Source: Haplomitrium mnioides | Lineage: Eukaryota; Marchantiophyta; Haplomitriopsida; Calobryales | NCBI GenBank assembly: GCA_049999725.1 | Contig: JBNGIS010034101.1 | Location: forward strand, 1 to 62,672 | Reading direction: 5' to 3' | DNA length: 62,672 nt | Shown: piece after piece, positions 33,371 through 45,409 of the stretch | Numbering within the stretch: position 1 is the stretch's first letter | Layout of the letters: each line of letters starts with the position of its first letter | The notes under the pieces: model-generated | Database searches by the model: none | What the model was told of the DNA's origin: nothing | Seen by the model: only the letters and a program-made list of their open reading frames with translations | Program-made: the position numbers and the translations under genes

Positions 33371-35077
33371 TGTGAATTTACAAGAATCTTAGAGATCCCT
33401 CGGGAATCTTGAGACTCGCGAATCCAATGGGCTCCCTTGACGCGCCACATGTCAGCTGTCCGACGTTTGAGGAATCTCACGGGTTGTCAAGCTAACACGA
33501 GGAAAACGCAAAAGAAAAAGGTAGGTCCATTCAAAAGCAGATTGCCAGAGCTACAGGTGTCAGATTCGCGGGAAATCAGTCTTGTTGGAAAGTAAACGAC
33601 GAGGCGCAGCTTTTGGCGTCATTTTCACCCTCTAAATTTGGTAAAAACCCCACCTACGAGCCATGTAAAAATGTGGGATACACTTCTCAGCCGTCAGATA
33701 AGTGAAACAGGGACTTCCAAGGAAGGGCGGTGATGAATCGTCAAGGCTGGAAGGGGAAACAAGCGCGGGGATAGACTACCTTGCGCTGAAGCTACGGGGA
33801 TTGTTTTTGGGGTGCAAGGAAAGCAGCGAGATACGGAGGAGAGAGTTCTGGTGAGACTTCTGGTGAGGGGGTGTACTCGTGAGGGAATGCTATCACAGGG
33901 TGGAGGTGGACTGAGGGAGTGCTGGGAATCGCTAGGCAAGAGGCTCTAGAGGCTTAGACTACTCATGTGTACTCGTATGTGAAGGCAAGCCAGCATTTGG
34001 AGGTGGACCAACACGTAGAAGAGAGGAGGATTCTTTCAGTCTGTATTTCGTGAGGGGCAGCCAAGGGGGGGTCCTGGTGTCAGCTCAGCTTTGGTTTGTG
34101 CAGGAGATCAGTCCCTGCAGCATTTGGAGAAGGTTGCTGGCGTTAAAATCTTGTGGAGTCAAGAGAGGAGTGGCTGTGTTAGTGCCCGCGTACTGCAGAG
34201 AAGATCCCTTCGAAGCTCAAGGTGGAGTGGGTGGCCAGCAGTCGAGAGGACTGTCTTCCAGAGGTGGAAGTTAAAGAAATCCTCTTCCAAGCCTGAGGAA
34301 GTAAAGTCAGGGCTTCTCGCGAGGGAAGTTGAAAAACTATCTGGATAAGAGTACGTGGGTGAGGAGCAAGAGGAAGGCTGGAATTGCTGAAGGAAGGTTG
34401 GAGGAGAGATGGGTTCTTGAGAGGCAAACAAGGCTGCAATGTTGGCAGGACATGGCGTGTGTGTAGATGTGTATGTTTATGTGTATTGTTAGATTTTGTG
34501 TTCTGTTTGGAGTTCTAAGAAGTTCTTAGTTTAGAAGGCTTGCATTCCATTTACCAAATCCTGAGGATACCTTGAACAGGGGAGGTGAGGAATAACAGCA
34601 TTGTATTATGATAATTGGATGTTGGGATCTATTTCCCTTCTTTGTACAAGGTGATTGAGTCCAGATTTGGGCTCTGAAGTATATTTTGGAATTTATTCAG
34701 CAGCAAGTCTATTCACCTGTGTGTGTGTCCTTGAGAAATGCATGTGAATGAGCAAGGGGGCTGCTAAATGACTCACCAAGAGGCCAGAATCAGATACTTT
34801 GGTTTATCTGCCCCTGTCTTCCAAGTGGCACCTTTCGAGGTTAAGGCCTGAAGAAGGGGTGTGACCTGCATCTGTGGGTATTGGAGTTGTGTGCTTGGGT
34901 GTTGTGCTTGGGTTTTGTTGAGGGTTGTGCAACACTCCACTATTGGTAAGTAGAAGTTGGGGTCCATTCGGTGCAAAGCCCCTCCCATAAAACGCCCCGA
35001 AACACTAAGTCAGCCCCTAAGTGGGGTAAACTCTGTCGGAAAAGAGTTAAGCCTCCGACCAGGGGGCTGACAATGGC

Positions 35078-35782
35078 CATGCTTCTTTCTCCATCAATTT
35101 GTTTCCAAGACTGCACCATACAAGGTAGAGAAGAGAGCCAAAAAAATCCCCTATTTCTTTTTTATCAGCTGGCCCTAATTTTCCACGCGTGGGAAATTTT
35201 ATTTCAACATCCATCCTTGGATGAAGGAGATCTTGGTCGTTCATTTTATCTTCCTTTTTCTTTGGCGAGGTTGGTAGCTTAGATTTCTTGTCAATTAATT
35301 AATATTTTGTATTATCTTTTGTTGTTTGTTAACTCAAAGAATTTTTTCTAATTCCCACAAAATATAAAACATATACACGTATATTGTGACAACACATATA
35401 CACACATAACTTAATTTACAAGAGGATGACTTTCTCTTTTCTTCGTGTTGAAGCAATGTTTCTCCATTTTCCTCAAATGTTTGGTTGTTCTAGTTGTTGT
35501 TGTTGTTGCTTGATCTATTTCTTGACCTGAATTGTACATGTAATTTTCAAATACTTGAACTATTTCTATGGTCAAATTTCTAGATCCTAAAGAAGCATTT
35601 CTACTTTAAATTTAGTAAAAAGTCTTTTAACTCAATCCTATTTTCATCCTTTTTTTTTGACAATGTCCGTTGTTTGCCGTTTGTACCATTTGCATACTTG
35701 ATTTCTTCCTTCCTTTTTTTTGCTTTCTTCCTCCTTTGCCTCTCCTTGCATGCATCTTCATCTCCCATCCTGGACCTTAACA
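35078..35782 (-). repeat. Right LTR (5' LTR) of the Tat-like element, part 2
   Basis: Matches 27258-27987 (for example 'cttctttctccatca', 'agaaggagatcttggtc'-like words and 'cttttgttgtttgtt'). On the minus strand it begins TGTTAAGGTCCAGG at 35782, and homology with the left copy stops there, giving the outer border of the element. Confidence 0.75.
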
Positions 35783-36376
35783 AAGGGTTCAAGTGGAGAC
35801 AATAACAATTTGTCTCAAGAACTTCAATCTACCAAAGCCTAGGATGGAGAATTGGAGGCTCATTTAGATATAAAAATTGAATAAAGATTTTGCAGAATTG
35901 TTTGCACATTGTATGATTATTTACAAGTATGAGCATTTTTTTTCATAGAGGTGGTGAACCCAAAGTGTGGTCTAAGAGACAAGTTAGAGTTTGATACCAA
36001 GAACTATGACAAATACAAACAAAAATTGCTAAGGGCAATTAAAGTGTTGTTGTAAGGCAAATTTTGACTACAAAGTATGGAGCAAAGAATCCAATTCTCT
36101 TGCTCTACAATTGTCATGTGTATATTGAGCTGACACTAGCAAAAGCATGCATTTTTGCCACCTACAACAATTATGACCAAAAGAATTGGCTAGAGATGAC
36201 CTCAATTCATAAAGTCGAATACTAAAACCAACATTTTCTCAAGAGTGGGATGATTTCATCATAGAAATTGAAAATAGAATTGGCTTTGGAGACTTTGGAA
36301 ATTGAACCAAAGTCCACTCTTTAAAAGACTACAACTTCTTAATACAACTGTTTAAACTAACTTTCAGTAGTGGTGA
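35783..36376. other. Unassigned flank
   Basis: AT-rich sequence with short frames in several phases (for example one with KNYDKYKQKLLRAIKVLL near 36005) broken by stops. It may belong to the same old gene-like unit as 36377-36553. No family recognised. Confidence 0.3.
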
Positions 36377-36553
36377 AGTGTAAGAAGTGCAATAAGCAAT
36401 TTTTGGGTTGTGGGAAAAGAGCCAAGTAAAGGACTAGAAGTCAAATGGCAATGGTTCTTAAGAATGAAAGACATGAAGTGGGTGCCTTGTAGATCCTTTC
36501 AAGGTCTTATTCATGAGATTAAAGCTTTATTTTTGAAGAGTCTTGAGGCTAGA
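36377..36553 (+). other. Open frame split by the chromovirus, 5' part
   Basis: Fifty-nine codons are open up to the insertion point, and after the target duplication the same frame continues at 42788-42886 for 32 more codons to a TGA. The downstream part is Glu/Lys/Leu rich. A possible splice acceptor (ctttcag) lies at 36361-36367. No family recognised. The continuity across the insertion is seen in the sequence; that it was a real exon is inference, since 91 open codons can occur by chance. Confidence 0.3.
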
Positions 36554-37171
36554 TGTAGCAGTCACTAACTCTAGTAAGTAATAGCTAACAATGAAGTAAG
36601 ATATAGTGTCAACTATGTCTAAAAAGCTATTACTAAGTTAGAGTAGCAAAAAACGGCTGCTAGTATAGAGAGTTGAACATGTGGCAAGAGGAGAGAAAGT
36701 CAACAAATTAAAGTGAAAGAGGAAGTCTAAATAGACTACTTTAGAAGAGGATAAAGATACGTGGCAAGTAGAGGATTGAAGCAAATATAAGGTTATAGAG
36801 ATAAAGACATATGGCAGAAGAAGAACTCAAGAGATGGAAGGTTCTAAAGATAAAGACACGTGGTAGAATGAGAACTAAATAGAGATGGAAGGTTCTTAAG
36901 ATAAGGACACATGGTAGAAGGAGAATAAAAGTAAAAGATGGTCTAATCAGTTTGAGGGAGAAAAAGGTGATCCAACTAGAAGAGGATAGAAAATGAACCA
37001 ATAGAGCTCCTCCACCTATATAAGGAAAGTGCGCTCAATCAAGTATATAGAGAAGGGAGAGTGTCTTATTAGGTATCTCTTACCTTGTAGGTTTTTGAAG
37101 TTCTTTGTGTGCTTCTCTTATGTTAACTTGTATGTGTTGTATTTGTACTAACTTGTGTGTGTAGTGTCACA
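36554..37171 (+). repeat. Chromovirus 5' LTR (618 bp)
   Basis: Starts TGTAGCAGTCACTAAC and ends GTAGTGTCACA. It has a TATA box (CTATATAAGG, 37016-37025). Imperfect internal repeats of 'agataaagacacgtggcagaagg' occur at 36760-36940, possibly upstream promoter elements because each carries an ACGTGG or ACATGG core. Confidence 0.92.
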
Positions 37172-37172
37172 A

Positions 37173-37184
37173 TGGTATCAGAGC
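37173..37184 (+). other. Chromovirus primer-binding site
   Basis: TGGTATCAGAGC, one base after the 5' LTR. It is complementary to the 3' end of plant initiator methionine tRNA, the usual primer of chromoviruses. Confidence 0.93.
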
Positions 37185-37829
37185 TTGGTATTCTCTAAAG
37201 AGTGTGGATTACCCCTATTTGAAGAAGTACTTAAGACCTTTTGGAGTAGTGGAATCTGCACTTTGCATTAACTCCAAGAAAGTTAAACTATCAAATTTTC
37301 ATGAATAAATGATGACAGATATCCCATCTTTTATAAATGAAGATAAGAAGTTTGACTTGATGCTATGGTAGCTATTGGATAGAGGATAATTCTTACCTTA
37401 TACAATTCTTCTATTAAATCATTTTAATGTTTGTATGTTTAATATTGACAAACATTTCTTTTGTGAGTTTCTAGTTTATAACTTTGGTGATGACTTTATG
37501 CTTTTTGTGATGGAATCAAGAGAGCCTATTATCTTACTTGTAGTAAACCATTTTGTTACATGGGAGTGTTTTATTTATATTTGTGTGGTAGATAGAAAAT
37601 GGATTTGAACCAAACTCCTCTAGAAGAGTTCAACTTTAAGTGTCATATTTCTATTAGAGTAACAACTAAGCAAATGCAACAAGATTTTCTTGTTTGTAAG
37701 TTTGGAGAAAGGTTTTGTAGTGCGGTGTTGGCATCCACTAAACCTTTTATTCTATCTACTTCTCACAATTGGAATGTGTATATATTTGTTTTGTATAAGT
37801 TTTAGGGGGTTAAACTGTGATAGAACAAC

Positions 37830-38700
37830 ATGGATGCTAACCCTAGCAATCTTAAAGAAGGAGTTTGGATGATGGCAAAGTTGAAAGAGCTTCAAGCATC
37901 TCTTTTATAGCAAGCCAACAACAAACAAACATGTTGATCGCAGAAATGGTAAAAATGCAATTACAACAAGAAAGTGGAGAAGGAAGTCGAGAGGCATTAC
38001 TTCAAAAAATGAGAAAGGCATGCAAGGTAAAGCCATATGAAGGAAGATGCACGGTTGGTATCATAGAGGACTGGGTTTATCAAATGGAAGTTCATATATC
38101 ATATTATTTAAATGCTTTGGATTTGGAGAAAACATTATTTGCAAGGTCAATTTTAGCGATGTGTGCATTAATATGGCTATAATGGTGGGAGCGACAAAAA
38201 AATACATGAGGAGAACAAATTTTGTGGAGTAGTTTAAAGGAAGGTTTTAAAGCTGTAGATTCTATATTGACCACAAGAACAAAGCTTTAGGAGCTAGAGC
38301 AACAAGAAAGCGTTGCAAGATATATTGAAGAATTCCAAAGCTTGTAAGTCCAAATCGAACATATGAGTTGAGCGGAGGCTCTTAACAAATTTTTACAAGA
38401 GTTAAAGATGTAAATAAAGCCATATCAATTGCTCAAAAAATTGAAAGGACACTAGGAATTGTGCAAACTAGAGGAAGCTATAGCCTCATACATATAGAGT
38501 TAGAAAATATGAGAAGAAGAGAATTTCATCGCCTAAAATCACCAACAAAAAAGACCACAACATACTACTGAAAAGAGGATGGATGATCAACGAGAAACTC
38601 AACATGCTACAATTGTGGTCGGATAAGACACATTGCACCAAATTGTAGAGCAGTATGGCACAATCAAAGGTGAGTATTTTGACGGCCTCTTCATAATATC
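37830..38700 (+). pseudogene. Chromovirus gag (broken)
   Basis: The probable start is the ATG at 37830. Fragments in shifting frames include EGSREALLQKMRKACKVKPY and EDWVYQMEVHISYYLNALD (capsid-like, typical of chromovirus gag), then a C-x2-C-x4-H-x4-C zinc knuckle CYNCGRIRHIAPNC at 38605-38646. Several stops and frameshifts separate them. The stretch between primer site and start (37185-37829) is leader, without supported coding. Confidence 0.8.
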
Positions 38701-38839
38701 AACAATGAAAGAGATGAAGAGTGTAAGGGAAATGATAGGCACCAGTAAAAAAACCTCGTGGTTTTGTTGGGATAAAGAAGATAGGTGAGGAAAGTATTCA
38801 ACAAAATCACATCTACTATGTAGAAAAATAGAAAAACGG

Positions 38840-39180
38840 AGGGTTAATTGTGGTTGATGAATGGATGGAAGGATCTGCAATAAGAGTTTTGGTGGATTCC
38901 AAAGCAAAAGAAATTGATTTATCACGGGCTGTAACATTGAAGTTGAAGTTGCCCCTTGAAAAAGAAGAGCACAAAGTAGTGGAAATGGCAAATGGTCAAA
39001 GTGAGTCTATTAAACGATTGTCTCAAAGTATAGCTTTACATATGGGTAACTATAAGGAGAAGTTGGAGTAGAAAATCACAACATTAGCAAGATACTATGC
39101 TATTCTTAGAATCAAGTGGTTACAAAGATATAATCCACAAGTAGATTGGTAAAAGAAGACACTCTCAGCATCTCAATAGA
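38840..39180 (+). pseudogene. Chromovirus aspartic protease (broken)
   Basis: A 73-codon open stretch reads RVLVDSKAKEIDLSRAVTLK, matching the retropepsin site V(L)xDSGA, with the Gly replaced by Lys. EMANGQSESIKRLSQSIALH follows in the position of the conserved flap region. A stop follows at about 39070. Polyprotein processing by this copy would be inactive. Confidence 0.72.
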
Positions 39181-39329
39181 AGATTTGAGGAGATCAAGCA
39201 TGATTTCATTCAAGACACTTACCATTATATGAGATTGGAGCAAGTTCAATCAAAAAGCAAGATATGGTGTTGTAAGAACTCATATATGAGGTCACCATTG
39301 ATAAGGAGGACTCAAAGCATAATGCTTCA

Positions 39330-40610
39330 CATGAATTTCAAGGTGTTTTGAAGAATTTCCATGATGTTTTTCCCAATTATTTACCTAAGGGTTTGCTTCC
39401 TAAACAATGCATTGATTGCAAGATTGAGGTCATTCTAGAAAGTACTCCACCGGGCAAAGCACTATATCATTTTCCTCTTTATGAACTGGAGGAATGCAAA
39501 TCTCAGATTACTTAATTGTTGGGAAAATGATTCATTCAACTAGGCATTTCTCCTTATAATGCACTAGTACTATTTGTGAAAAGGAAAGATGGGACAATGA
39601 GGATGTGTATTGACTATTGAGCATTCAGTCACCAATGGTGAAAAATAAATATCCATTATCAAGGATGGATGATTCATTTGATCAACTTCAAGGAGTAAAT
39701 TAATTTACAAAGTTGATATTGAGAAGCGGATACAATCAAATCTAAACCATGGAGAGTGATGTGCAAAAAACAACATTTTGAAGTTGGTATGAGTATTTTG
39801 AATATCTTGCTATGCTTATTGGATTAACTAATGCTCGTCCAATATTTATGAGTCTTATGAATGATATTTTTTATCTTATTTGGAAAAGTTTGTTATTGTT
39901 TTTTTGGATGATATTCTTATTTATAGGAAGAATCTTCAAGAGCATCAACAACATCTTTGTACGGTATTGAAGGTGCTTTGGAACCACAAGCTATATGTTA
40001 AAATTTCCAAATGTGAAATTGAAAGGAGGGAGGTTGACTACTTGGATCATCGTGTGAGTGTATTAGAAATCCAAGTTATGGATGAGAAAGTGGAGGCAAT
40101 TCAAATTAGAAGCTTCTAGTGATCAAACACAACTAAGGGGATTTTTAAGTCTAATTTGGTTTTATCATTGAATAAAAATAGTAGAACTATTGACCAACTT
40201 GCTCAAGAAAAGTCACACGTCAATATGGGAAGTTGTAGAAGAGTTGGCATTCCAAGCATTGAAGAAATCACTTTTTCATACTCCTATTCTTAAATGGTAT
40301 GATTCTAAACGACCAATCAAACTTTTGGTAGATGCACCAAGAAAAGCTATTGGTGGAGTTTTGCACAAGAATGGGAGAATGGTTGGCATCATATTGCCTT
40401 TTTTTCTAGAAAGTTGAACGATACTAAGCAAAACTAACACACCACGGAGTGAGAAGAATTGGTAATTGTGTTGTCAACCAAGCATTGGAAGCATTATCTA
40501 AGAGATAAATAGTTTATTGTTGAAACCAACCATAAACCTCTAATCTATCTAGAAACTCAAAAAGAGGTCTCCAAAAGGTATATTTGATGGGCTGAATGGT
40601 GACAACAATT
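39330..40610 (+). pseudogene. Chromovirus reverse transcriptase and RNase H (broken)
   Basis: RT starts around 39350 (FPNYLPKGLLPKQ), continues with FVKRKDGTMRMCIDY at about 39575, and carries the catalytic box VIVFLDDILIYRKNLQEHQQH at 39890-39950 (the F-x-D-D form typical of gypsy). The connection region is near 40090-40200. RNase H at 40190-40600 includes WEVVEELAFQALKKSL and IKLLVDAPRKAIGGVLHKNG, then a damaged TDHKPL-like segment (VETNHKPLIYLETQKE). At least eight stops or shifts interrupt it. Confidence 0.85.
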
Positions 40611-40620
40611 TCATATAACG

Positions 40621-41900
40621 ATGGTTTATGTGGAAGGAAAATGTCAAATTGCAGATGTTTTGACTCGCATGCCTCAACTCAACATCTTGTCAAAAATCAC
40701 AATTCATCCTACTTGGTGGACGGAAATGTTGGCTGCAACAAAAAAAGATGAAGAGATCATTGCCGCGCAACAAAAGAAATTGGTAAAAGAGGTAAGAGGA
40801 TTGATTATCTTCCAAGACAAGGTATGTGTTCCTAATAATGTTAAGCTTCCATTTGAGGTCTTGTATGAGGCACATGATTTTGCAATTGGTAGACATGTTG
40901 GAGTTGAGAAAACTTTGGACAATCTTCAACGTGTTTATTATTGGTCTAAGATGCATCAAGATGTGGAGACATATGTTTGGAGTTGTTTGGCTTGTCAACA
41001 AAACAAAGCAACTAATCTTAAATGTGGAGGCCTATTATAATAGTTTCATATCCTCAATTGGAGATAGGAACATGTGAGTATGGATTTTGTGTATCAGCTA
41101 CTATGTACTTCTACGGGCTATGATGCTATTGTTGTTTTTGAGACAAACTTAGCAAAATAATTCATATTTGTCCAACTACCGAATCAGTGACAACACTTGA
41201 GTTAGCATGAACTTATTTGAAAGTAGTCTACTCTCATCATGGTATCTCCAAAGTTATTATTTTTGACCAAGGAGCTGAATTCACCAACATATTTTGGCAC
41301 ACAGTATTTGGTCTTCTCAAAACCAAACTGGCTAGGTCTATTGCTTATCACCCTAAATCGGATAGTCAAGCTGAATGGGCCAACTACACCATCGAAGATG
41401 TGTTGCAAGATTTTAATTTGGAAGAACAAGAAGAATGGGATTGGTTGCTACCTCTTGTGGAGTTCTCTTATGATAACTCCATCAACAACTCCACACAAGC
41501 CACATATTTTTGATGTATGGTGAAGATCCAACCCCTCTATCTAGTCTTTAACTTGCATCGACCTCTAAGAGTCCAGCTGCCAATGATTTCCTCCATCATC
41601 TACACCACGACATCCAACAAGCCAAGAAAAAACTTGAAGTTGCTTGCAATCGCCAAAACAATATGTCGATGCTTATTGTTGTGAAGTGATCTTTGCTATA
41701 GGTGACCAAGTGTGGCTCTCTACTACCAATCTTCCTTTGCTTCACTCTTGCAAACTCTTTGCTTGCTTTATTTGACCATTTTCTATTTTTGCTCGAATCG
41801 GTGAAGTAGCCTATCAACTAATTTTACCTTCTGACATGAAGATTCATCCCATTTTTTATGTCTTTTTATTATATGCTTTGTACCTTGTTGCATCACCTTC
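40621..41900 (+). pseudogene. Chromovirus integrase (broken)
   Basis: The zinc-binding domain is intact within a 139-codon open stretch: YEAHDFAIGRHVGVEKTL, then VWSCLACQQNKA, giving H-x-H-C-x2-C. The core follows: first Asp in SMDFVYQL at about 41080, second Asp in IIFDQGAEFTNIFW at about 41265, and Glu in the segment that normally reads GQ(T)E (SQAEWANYTIEDVL, 41365-41405). The C-terminal GPY/F region is near 41690-41830, badly shifted. It is followed by the chromodomain. Confidence 0.87.
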
Positions 41901-41934
41901 ACTTGTATTCAAGAACCCTCTCCACCACTCGAGC

Positions 41935-42149
41935 TTATTGATGGTCATGAGGAATTTGAGGTGGAACAACTCTTGAAGAAATGCACATGTCGTTGGGGCT
42001 ATCGTGAGATTGTCAAATATTTGATTTGTTGGAAAGACTACCCTCTTTATGAAGCTACTTGGGAGCTATTGGAAAATCTAGCCAATGCCTGTGAGCTTGT
42101 TCACTCTTTTGAGAACTCTCTTACTTGCAATGAGAACATTGGCTCTTAA
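41935..42149 (+). pseudogene. Chromodomain of the chromovirus integrase
   Basis: EEFEVEQLLKKCTCRWGYRE, IVKYLICWKDYPLYEATWEL and LENLANACELVHSFEN are the aromatic-cage-type chromodomain of plant chromoviruses; the W-K-x-Y-P and TWE elements are intact. In known elements this domain directs integration to heterochromatin marked by H3K9 methylation. The open stretch is 62 codons and ends at the natural TAA at 42147. It is the best-preserved part of the element but no longer attached to an intact integrase. Confidence 0.9.
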
Positions 42150-42162
42150 AAGAAGGGAGGAC
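42148..42162 (+). other. Chromovirus polypurine tract
   Basis: AAAAGAAGGGAGGAC lies directly upstream of the 3' LTR. Confidence 0.85.
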
Positions 42163-42782
42163 TGTAACGATCACTAACTTTAGTAAGTAATAGCTGAAAA
42201 TAAGGTAAGATATAGTGTCAACTATGCTTTAAAAGCTATTAATAAGTTAGAGTAGCAAAAAGTGGTTGCAATTATAGAGAGTTGGACGTGTGGTAAGAGA
42301 GAGAAAGTCAACAAATTAAAGTGAAAGAGGAAGTCTAGATAGTCTACTTTAGAAAAGGTTATATAAGGACACGTGGCAAGCATAGAATTAAAGTAAATAG
42401 AAGGCTCTAAAGATAAAGACATGTGGCAAAAGGAGAACTAAAGAGATGGAAAGCTCTAAAGATAAGGACATGTGGCATAAGGAGAACTAAAGAGAGATGG
42501 AAGGTTCTAAAGATAATGACACATGGCAGAAGGAGAATAAAAGTAAAAGGTGGTCCAATTAGTGTGAGAGAGAAAAGGGTCGTCCATATGAAGAGGATAG
42601 AAAAGGAACCAATGTGGCTCTTCTACCTATGTAAGCAAAGTGTTTTCTATAAAGTATGTAACGAAGTGAGAGTGCATTGTTAGGCATCTCTTACCTTGTG
42701 GGTTTCTTAAGTTATTTGTGTGCTTCTCTTATGCTAACTTGTATGTGTTGTACCTATGCTAACTTGTGTGTGTAGTGTTACA
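42163..42782 (+). repeat. Chromovirus 3' LTR (620 bp)
   Basis: Starts TGTAACGATCACTAAC and ends GTAGTGTTACA. The TATA box seen in the 5' LTR is mutated here (CTATGTAAGC). Confidence 0.92.
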
Positions 42783-42787
42783 ATAGA

Positions 42788-42886
42788 GAGCTATCAATCA
42801 AAGAGATGTCTCAAGAGTTGGAGAGATACAAAGTTTTGATGATAATGGTCAAGTCATTTTGTTTAGACGTCTATTGTCACATGTGA
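42788..42886 (+). other. Open frame split by the chromovirus, 3' part
   Basis: Continues the frame of 36377-36553 after the insertion: Glu/Lys/Leu-rich, with a segment KEMSQELERYKVLMIMVKS and a TGA at 42884. See the 5' part for the caveats. Confidence 0.3.
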
Positions 42887-45138
42887 CAAGAGGCACAGAG
42901 AGAGTATCCCATCCTTATCAAAGATTCAAAAATGTAGTCTTTGTATTCTAGCTTTGAAAAACTTTTGGAAAGTTGTTTACTTCTTTTGAAAAAAAATAAT
43001 TCTTTATTTTTATTCATTGCAAAAAATTTACTATATCTTTTCAATTTTGTTTTACTTTTGGACTTGCATATCTAGAAATGCATGGACCCTTAAGTCTATG
43101 TGCACATGGACTCTTGAGGTTCCTTGCATGTTTGGATCCCCAATGTTCTTTGCATACCTATACTCTTAAGTATATGCCCGCATGGACTCCCATGACTATA
43201 ACCCACATAAGGAGCTATAAAGTATAACTTGGAACCCAATATACCCATGGATTTATGAAGCCTCTATGCAATTTAACTACTAGATTCTATGCACACATGG
43301 ATTGATGAAGCATATGCGGACCTTGATTAGTGCTTATGCATGTTTGGATTGGTGAAGCCCTTGCTTACTTGGACTACTGAACCTTTTTTGCACATGGACT
43401 ACAAAGCAAAATTTAAAGCTCCTTCTTTCATAGACTTAAAAGTAGAGCTCAAAACCCAATAGAAGGTTTGGTTTATAAAGTTTGTGCGTCGTTAGACTTT
43501 GAACCAATACCCCAAACTCCTAGCATGTTTGGGCTCTTCTCCAAGTATTTTGTTTATTTTTCAAATAATTAATTCATACTGGCATCATACCAATGCTCAC
43601 ATAAAGTTTGAACTATGAATTTAATTTGAAAATGACTTAATTTTGATAATTTTTTGAAATTTACGATGTTGGAACTTTTTCTATCCAAATTTCAAGTCTA
43701 TGAAAAAAAAAACGCAAATTTAATCTTTTGATTAAATTTGAAGTTTTCAATATTTTCACAAAAAACTAAGAGTTTTACTAAATTTTGCATGCTAATATTG
43801 AATTTTGATCTAACAAGCTTATTGAAAACACAAAAAATCAAGCAAAAAAAAACTCAAATTTTTTTTTTAAATACCCTCATTTTCCCATTGTTTTGAACCT
43901 AGAAACTTTTTTCTTGCAAAAAAATGATCTTGTTTGAGAAGTTTGTTCTTAGTTCATAGTAGTGGTTGTTGATTTGGTATTTTCTCCATTTTAATTTTTT
44001 TACTATATTAGAGCCTCTCTTTTGAGAAATTTAAGTAGCAATGTTACCCACTCATTTGATTTCTTTTGACTACTCCAATACAAACACATTTTAAATCACG
44101 TAAGTAATGCTTTATAGTGTCATCTTGTTTGCCATAAAATATCAGAGCTATTCTCATTTTGAATTGATAGCAAGATCTTGCTCTTAAATTGAGTTCTCTT
44201 CCAACCACACCTACAAGAGTATAGAGATATTTACTTTGCAAATTGCTTGATTTAGAATTGGAACAACAAATGGATTTGAATTTTCAAAAATGTGCTCTAT
44301 TTTTTGCACTTTGAATTGTTCAACCAATTTTTAGTGCACATATGTCTTTGCTAGAATAAACACATGCATAATGATGGTTATTCTTCAATCATTTATTGAG
44401 GCCCATGAAAACCCCTCCATGATACAATGGAATGGTCGCTCATGCTTCAAGGTCCAAACCCAGTTGGATTATTCAAGCACCGATGCAATAGTGTGGCTAA
44501 GGAAATAATATTGGTTATCAATAAAAAGTAGTAGCTCACAAAGTTGATGAATCTCTTCAACTTAATGTTGTTGCGGAGTGGTGGCAAGTTGTCAATCCAT
44601 CTTACAATCTCCAAAATCTAGAGCCACTTTCTCGTCACATCTTCAATGGACATTCAAAACTATGAAGTTTGTTCACCATTTTCTTTGCTTGTCATTGATG
44701 AGGTCTTGGTAATAAAACATTATATGTGAAGATTAATGACCTCCCTGGTTTCTTCTTATATGACTTTGAATATTGAGTGCAAATTGAAGATGAGAGGTAG
44801 ATGGAATAATAACTGCGTTTAGTATAGACAATGTTTTCTACAAAACCTATGAAAAGTAAGTATTCAATATAAAATTTAGTTTGAAATCTTTACTTCACTC
44901 AGAATACTCTTGATATTGCCTTCACCAGATCTCTATTAACTCTTCACTCTATAGAAAATCTCCTCTCAAATACTTGTTCTCTAATGAGTCTTCAAAGTAG
45001 CTTCTCCATGAGCTATTCCAAATGCTTCTTTAATGGTCTTGCCAAGAATGAACTTACAATAGCTGCTACAAAAAACTAGGAACAAAAAAACTCAAAACAA
45101 GATCTATTCTTTTGTCAAAAAATGACATTTTCAAGTTC
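42887..45138. other. Unassigned AT-rich region with degenerate repeats
   Basis: At 43060-43520 there are loosely repeated 'cacatggactcttga / catgtttggattggtgaagc' words. The rest, to the assembly gap, shows no coding region, RNA gene or element border that I can support. Confidence 0.45.
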
Positions 45139-45238
45139 NNNNNNNNNNNNNNNNNNNNNNNNNNNNNNNNNNNNNNNNNNNNNNNNNNNNNNNNNNNNNN
45201 NNNNNNNNNNNNNNNNNNNNNNNNNNNNNNNNNNNNNN
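45139..45238. other. Assembly gap (100 N)
   Basis: Exactly 100 Ns, the conventional size for a gap of unknown length. Confidence 0.98.
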
Positions 45239-45409
45239 ACTTGTAACATGGTTAGAAAATATTCAAATGCTGCAAATTTCCACCAATTTTCAAAATTAAT
45301 GCATTTTCAAATTAAATTTGTAGTTTAGTGTTCATAGACGCAATGCCACTATAAATTAATTATCTGAAAAGTAAAGAGAAAATTTGGGGTAAAGCCCAAG
45401 CACGCTAAG

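Larger units (their letters stand above)
31482..35072. mobile_element. Solo LTR, 3591 bp, nested in another LTR
   Basis: Begins TGTCAACCGG and ends GGGGGCTGACA (TG..CA with a 5-bp inverted terminus TGTCA/TGACA), flanked by a perfect 5-bp duplication ATGGC (31477-31481 and 35073-35077). The first and last few hundred bases do not resemble each other, so it is one long LTR and not a two-LTR element. It is GC-richer than its surroundings and has no protein motifs. Internal features are a 16-bp tandem repeat at 31731-31809 and repeated words such as GACGTGGC(G/A) and TGCGGATGACGTGG at 32880-33360. LTRs of this length are typical of the Tat/Ogre branch; strand was not determined. Confidence 0.8.
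36554..42782 (+). mobile_element. Ty3/gypsy chromovirus (decayed, full length)
   Basis: This 6229-bp element has LTRs of 618 and 620 bp, a primer site complementary to the initiator-Met tRNA 3' end, a polypurine tract, and gag, protease, RT, RNase H, integrase and chromodomain in canonical order on the plus strand. Flanks are ctaga (36549-36553) and ataga (42783-42787), a 5-bp duplication with one mismatch. LTR divergence looks like about 15% over the first 140 bases compared by eye. Coding regions hold many stops, mostly TAG and TGA. Confidence 0.92.

Noticed and set aside
31482-35072. Considered as a two-LTR non-autonomous element (LARD)
   Set aside because: The two ends do not repeat each other; only a 5-bp inverted terminus is shared, as in a single LTR.
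36370-36425. A Cys-rich string (VKCKKCNKQFLGCGKRAK) resembling a BED-type zinc finger of a hAT transposase
   Set aside because: The His ligands are missing and the frame stops at once; no transposase sequence follows. The other frame, open across the chromovirus insertion, is the better reading.
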